DNA from: Leishmania mexicana MHOM/GT/2001/U1103
Taxonomy: Eukaryota; Euglenozoa; Kinetoplastea; Trypanosomatida; Trypanosomatidae
Assembly (NCBI RefSeq): GCF_000234665.1
Contig: NC_018321.1
Location: forward strand, 534,594-598,593
Direction of reading: 5' to 3'
Length of the DNA stretch: 64,000 nt
Of this stretch, positions 61,145-64,000 are shown in pieces. Under the pieces are notes generated by a model, which saw only the letters and a program-made list of their open reading frames with translations, was not told the DNA's origin and searched no databases. Both the position numbers and the translations under genes were made by a program. Within the stretch, counting starts at the first letter, position 1; each line of letters opens with the position of its first letter.

Positions 61145-63274
61145 ATGACGGACGTCAACTTCGGTCGCCACATTCTTATCGATGGGCTCCCCAACAATGT
61201 CACTCCCGATAAGCGCGACCTCTTCCAGCGGCACTTCTCGCGGCGCATCGGGGAGCTGCTCGGCGGTGAGAAGTTCAGCCTGCATCTCCTGACCGATCCG
61301 GAGACAGCGCTCCTATCGGGTGCAATCCTCAGCTGTGTGACAGAGACTCAGGCGGAGGCGGCGCTGGCGAAGCTGAATCGCTTCCCCTTCACCAAGTCTG
61401 CCGTGCTCACGACGTACCGCTGGAGCTCACTCGAGGAGGCGCGCGTGGACGATGGCCCGTACGTGCCCCCGGCTATGGCGGACGACGATGACGAGGAGGA
61501 GGCGGAGCTGGTGCACAATATGGCTGAGGACCCAGATGCGCGTCCGCAGTTCTTGATCAAGTCTGGCGTATCCTTCGACTGCGACTGGTACTGGTTCAAC
61601 TGGGAGAAGAATGAGCCGGACCTGTACCGCCGCCGCAAGATCAGCAAGGACGACCCGCTCTGCCGCTGGTCCGAGGTGGACCGGGACAACAAGAAACTGC
61701 ACTCCGGATTGGTGTGCAGTGCGCTGCCGGTGTCGCGTCCGCTGCCGGTGTGGTCCACGTACGGCTCCATGGTCATCTCACAGCACGAGAAGGGCCTGCG
61801 CGTGTGGGCCGGCCGCAGCATGCGCCTCCACTTCGAGATCACGATGGACATCAACGCCTTTATGGTGTCTCCGTGCGAGAAGTACATCATTGTCCAGACG
61901 CCGAAGGACATCGGCATCATCAACCTGCGCACTGCAAAGAAAATCCGCACGATTGGCAACCTTGACCTGCACAGCGATGATCTCTGGCCCATCATGCGCT
62001 TCAGCGCGGATGATTCCCTGGTGGTGGTGTGCAAGACGGGTTACCGCCCCATGGACTCGGCCGAAGTGCCGGAAGGCCACCTGAACATCTATGTCTCCGA
62101 GACGATGAAGCTGCTCAAGGGTCGCGGCAGCTCCGGTCATAGCTTCGCCATCCCTGGCCTGTACAAGGCGGAGTGGAACCCCGTGGTGGGCACACAGATG
62201 GCGTACGTCTGTGAGCTGGGCCCGAATCAAGGCTGGAAGGCTGTCGTGGCTGACATGGTGGTGAACGAGGACGGCGAGGTGGAGCAGCGCGTGCTGAACG
62301 AGCGCAACTTTCTCGTGGCAACGCGGCTGGACATGCTCTGGCACCCGGCAGGGACCTTTCTGTGCGTGAGGGTGGCGTCGAAGGGGCCGACGGAGTATTT
62401 CCTTTTCCACGTCGCGGAGCGCAACGTGCCCATCACTCGCCTGTCCATCAAGCGTGGCTACATCCCGACCCGCTTCGCGTGGCAGACCGGCGGTGACAAG
62501 TTTGCCGTACTCCTGAAACGCGATGGCGTCGGTGCCGGCCTTGGTGAGACCGGCGTGCTGCAGATCTTCATGATCGGCAAGCAAGGTCCCAAGGTGCTCC
62601 ACGAGGTGGCCACATCGGCGACGCATTTGTTCTGGGCTCCCCGCGGCGGGCGACTGGCGGCTGCCAACTTCGACAAGTCGTTGCTGCACTTCTTCGTGCT
62701 GCATGACAACAACACCATCACAGACAAGAACAAGCTGAGCGGCATCAGCGCGACGAACTGTGAGTGGGACCCGACTGGCCGCTACTTCGCCGTGTGGGTG
62801 TCGTCGATTCATGAGCAGACGCTCGCCCCACAGTACCGCATCTTCGACTACACCGGCAACGAGCTATTCAAGAAGGCCATCAAGCCCCTCTCGCACTTCG
62901 CCTGGCGCCCGCTGCCGCCCACGCTGCTCACACAGAGCGACGTGGCGAAGGCGCGCGACATGATAAAGACCCTCGTGCACGAATACGAGGCTACCGAGAA
63001 GGCGCACAAGGCTGAGGAGCAGGAGCGCATCGATAAGGAGCGCAAGTCGAAGGAGGAGGACTACATAAAGCGTATGAGGATTGCTGCCCGCTATGCTGAG
63101 GAGAAGGGCATGGTGCAGACGCGCGAGGAGCAGCGCGCCAACTCGAAGTGGGTGCGCTACAACAACAACCGCCTAAAGGCACTGCCGGACGAGGAGCACA
63201 TGATTCACGAGGACGTCACGGAATACCACCTCGTGTCGCGTCGCCAGGTCGGCACGGGTGTGGCGAAGAAGTAA
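61145..63274 (+). CDS. eIF3b: Eukaryotic translation initiation factor 3 subunit b
   Basis: 709 aa. It is a core scaffold of eIF3, which binds the 40S subunit and links mRNA and the other eIF3 subunits during initiation. An RRM-like domain covers about 8-85 (HILIDGLPNNVTPDKRDLFQ at its start). An acidic stretch, DDDDEEEAEL, follows at about 114-123. The body from about 190 to 600 is a WD-repeat beta-propeller (for example WSTYGSMVISQHEKGLRVWA and PLPPTLL near the end). The C-terminal helix region is rich in Lys, Glu and Arg (RIDKERKSKEEDYIKRMRIA). The frame is open upstream to 60980, but the codon there is GTG; the ATG at 61145 follows CGCC. From memory, the L. major orthologue sits close to the H2B locus on chromosome 17, which agrees with the gene order here. 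Confidence 0.92.
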   Translation: MTDVNFGRHILIDGLPNNVTPDKRDLFQRHFSRRIGELLGGEKFSLHLLTDPETALLSGAILSCVTETQAEAALAKLNRFPFTKSAVLTTYRWSSLEEARVDDGPYVPPAMADDDDEEEAELVHNMAEDPDARPQFLIKSGVSFDCDWYWFNWEKNEPDLYRRRKISKDDPLCRWSEVDRDNKKLHSGLVCSALPVSRPLPVWSTYGSMVISQHEKGLRVWAGRSMRLHFEITMDINAFMVSPCEKYIIVQTPKDIGIINLRTAKKIRTIGNLDLHSDDLWPIMRFSADDSLVVVCKTGYRPMDSAEVPEGHLNIYVSETMKLLKGRGSSGHSFAIPGLYKAEWNPVVGTQMAYVCELGPNQGWKAVVADMVVNEDGEVEQRVLNERNFLVATRLDMLWHPAGTFLCVRVASKGPTEYFLFHVAERNVPITRLSIKRGYIPTRFAWQTGGDKFAVLLKRDGVGAGLGETGVLQIFMIGKQGPKVLHEVATSATHLFWAPRGGRLAAANFDKSLLHFFVLHDNNTITDKNKLSGISATNCEWDPTGRYFAVWVSSIHEQTLAPQYRIFDYTGNELFKKAIKPLSHFAWRPLPPTLLTQSDVAKARDMIKTLVHEYEATEKAHKAEEQERIDKERKSKEEDYIKRMRIAARYAEEKGMVQTREEQRANSKWVRYNNNRLKALPDEEHMIHEDVTEYHLVSRRQVGTGVAKK

Positions 63275-64000
63275 GGTTTGTTGATCAACGGCGGAAGAAG
63301 AAGAGGCACAGCGCATGACAACTTCGGCCGACGGCGTTGTTGTGGCAAAGCTGAGAAAAGGAAAAGCCGGACAGGGAATGCGCAAACGGCAGGCGAAGAG
63401 AGCGCGACAATGGCCGGAGAGGGTCAGTGTGTGTATGTGTGCGGTGACGCACCCCCATCACTCTACACACATGCACACGCCAAAACGTCGTACACGCTCT
63501 CACGACCTTCCTCTCTCCATTTCGTCATGCTCGTCTCCCTCGCGTTGACCTCTTCCGTTTCCATTGTGTCTACACACGCCGCGCACACATGCGCCGTGTG
63601 TGTGTGTGTGTGCCTGTGATGGCCTGTGCCGTTGATAATGCGCGTGTGCCGACGGCGTGTGTGTCGACGTGTTCAAGTGTACGTAAGTTATGGGCGTTCT
63701 GTCGGGTTGTTATGATATAGTTTTCTGTTCATGAGGTTAACTAAACCGTAGCGTTGTTCCACGCGTGTTGTGCGGCTCGCCTCCCCCCTCCCCCCTCGGC
63801 TCCCTTCTCTGCATGCCGAGTGGAGGCGCGCGGGTGGGGTGGCGGGACACGATACGCGGTATGCTGTCCGTGTTGTCCCCCTCCCGTCTTGCTGGCTTCG
63901 TTGTTGAGGTGGAGGGGGGGTCGTACTAGTTGTCATGTTTTTCTAAGAAAGTTGGCGCGGGGTCACACGCAATTGCACGCCCGCCCGCCCGCTGACAACA
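63275..64000. other. Right edge, downstream of eIF3b
   Basis: Low-complexity DNA with a GT tract at about 63598-63612 and CT- and G-rich stretches. No gene is visible before the window ends. Confidence 0.6.

Noticed and set aside
1..64000. CRISPR arrays, phage, insertion sequences, bacterial operons
   Set aside because: No spaced short repeats, transposases or Shine-Dalgarno-led gene strings were seen; the whole window has eukaryotic kinetoplastid character.

Overview
The window reads as one stretch of a trypanosomatid chromosome, most likely Leishmania or a close relative. The support is GC-rich, intron-free genes all on the + strand, long intergenic gaps full of pyrimidine tracts and CA/GT/CCCT low-complexity DNA, and an AG behind a pyrimidine tract upstream of nearly every start (spliced-leader acceptors). 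The gene order includes a UDP-sugar pyrophosphorylase of 630 residues, histone H2B and eIF3b. From memory this matches the distal part of L. major chromosome 17 (USP, H2B and eIF3b near LmjF17.1160 to .1290); no search was run. The tandem H2B pair may separate this species or strain from L. major. No bacterial features, CRISPR arrays, intact transposons, rRNA or tRNA genes were found.

Layout. 1-2348: no intact gene; a decayed coding-like stretch, then one copy of a 353-bp repeat. 2349-16211: a CEP164-like centriole/basal-body protein, an XRN-type 5'-3' exoribonuclease with an unusual membrane and zinc-finger tail, and UDP-sugar pyrophosphorylase ending in a glycosomal-type AKL. 17233-26409: three large uncharacterised, mostly disordered proteins; the second copy of the 353-bp repeat lies before the third. 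26410-30377: a 4-kb gap of low-complexity and G4-prone DNA. 30378-36321: a coiled-coil/Ser-Arg-rich protein and a VAP-like MSP-domain membrane protein. 36322-39307: a gap holding the decayed tail of the VAP-like frame and a probable broken gene. 39308-40492: two H2B genes sharing a 273-bp core with one difference. 41966-54255: a TMEM94-like P-type-ATPase relative, a TTC27-like TPR protein and the NAT10/Kre33 RNA cytidine acetyltransferase. 55435-63274: OSCP1-like protein, a probable mitochondrial Cys-rich protein, a small QCR9/UQCR10-like protein and eIF3b.

All 17 genes look like members of one polycistronic unit read left to right, matured by trans-splicing and polyadenylation. Neighbours are therefore not operon partners by function. 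Loose themes are translation and rRNA maturation (eIF3b, NAT10, XRN, TTC27), flagellum/basal body (CEP164, OSCP1), membranes (VAP, TMEM94) and mitochondrion (the 317-aa and 67-aa proteins). The observations most worth following are the 21-kb-spaced direct repeat, the membrane-anchored XRN, the DQTG-bearing P-type ATPase relative, the VAP-like protein whose His/Glu/Pro-rich tail runs past its stop codon, the H2B conversion tract and two degenerate coding regions.
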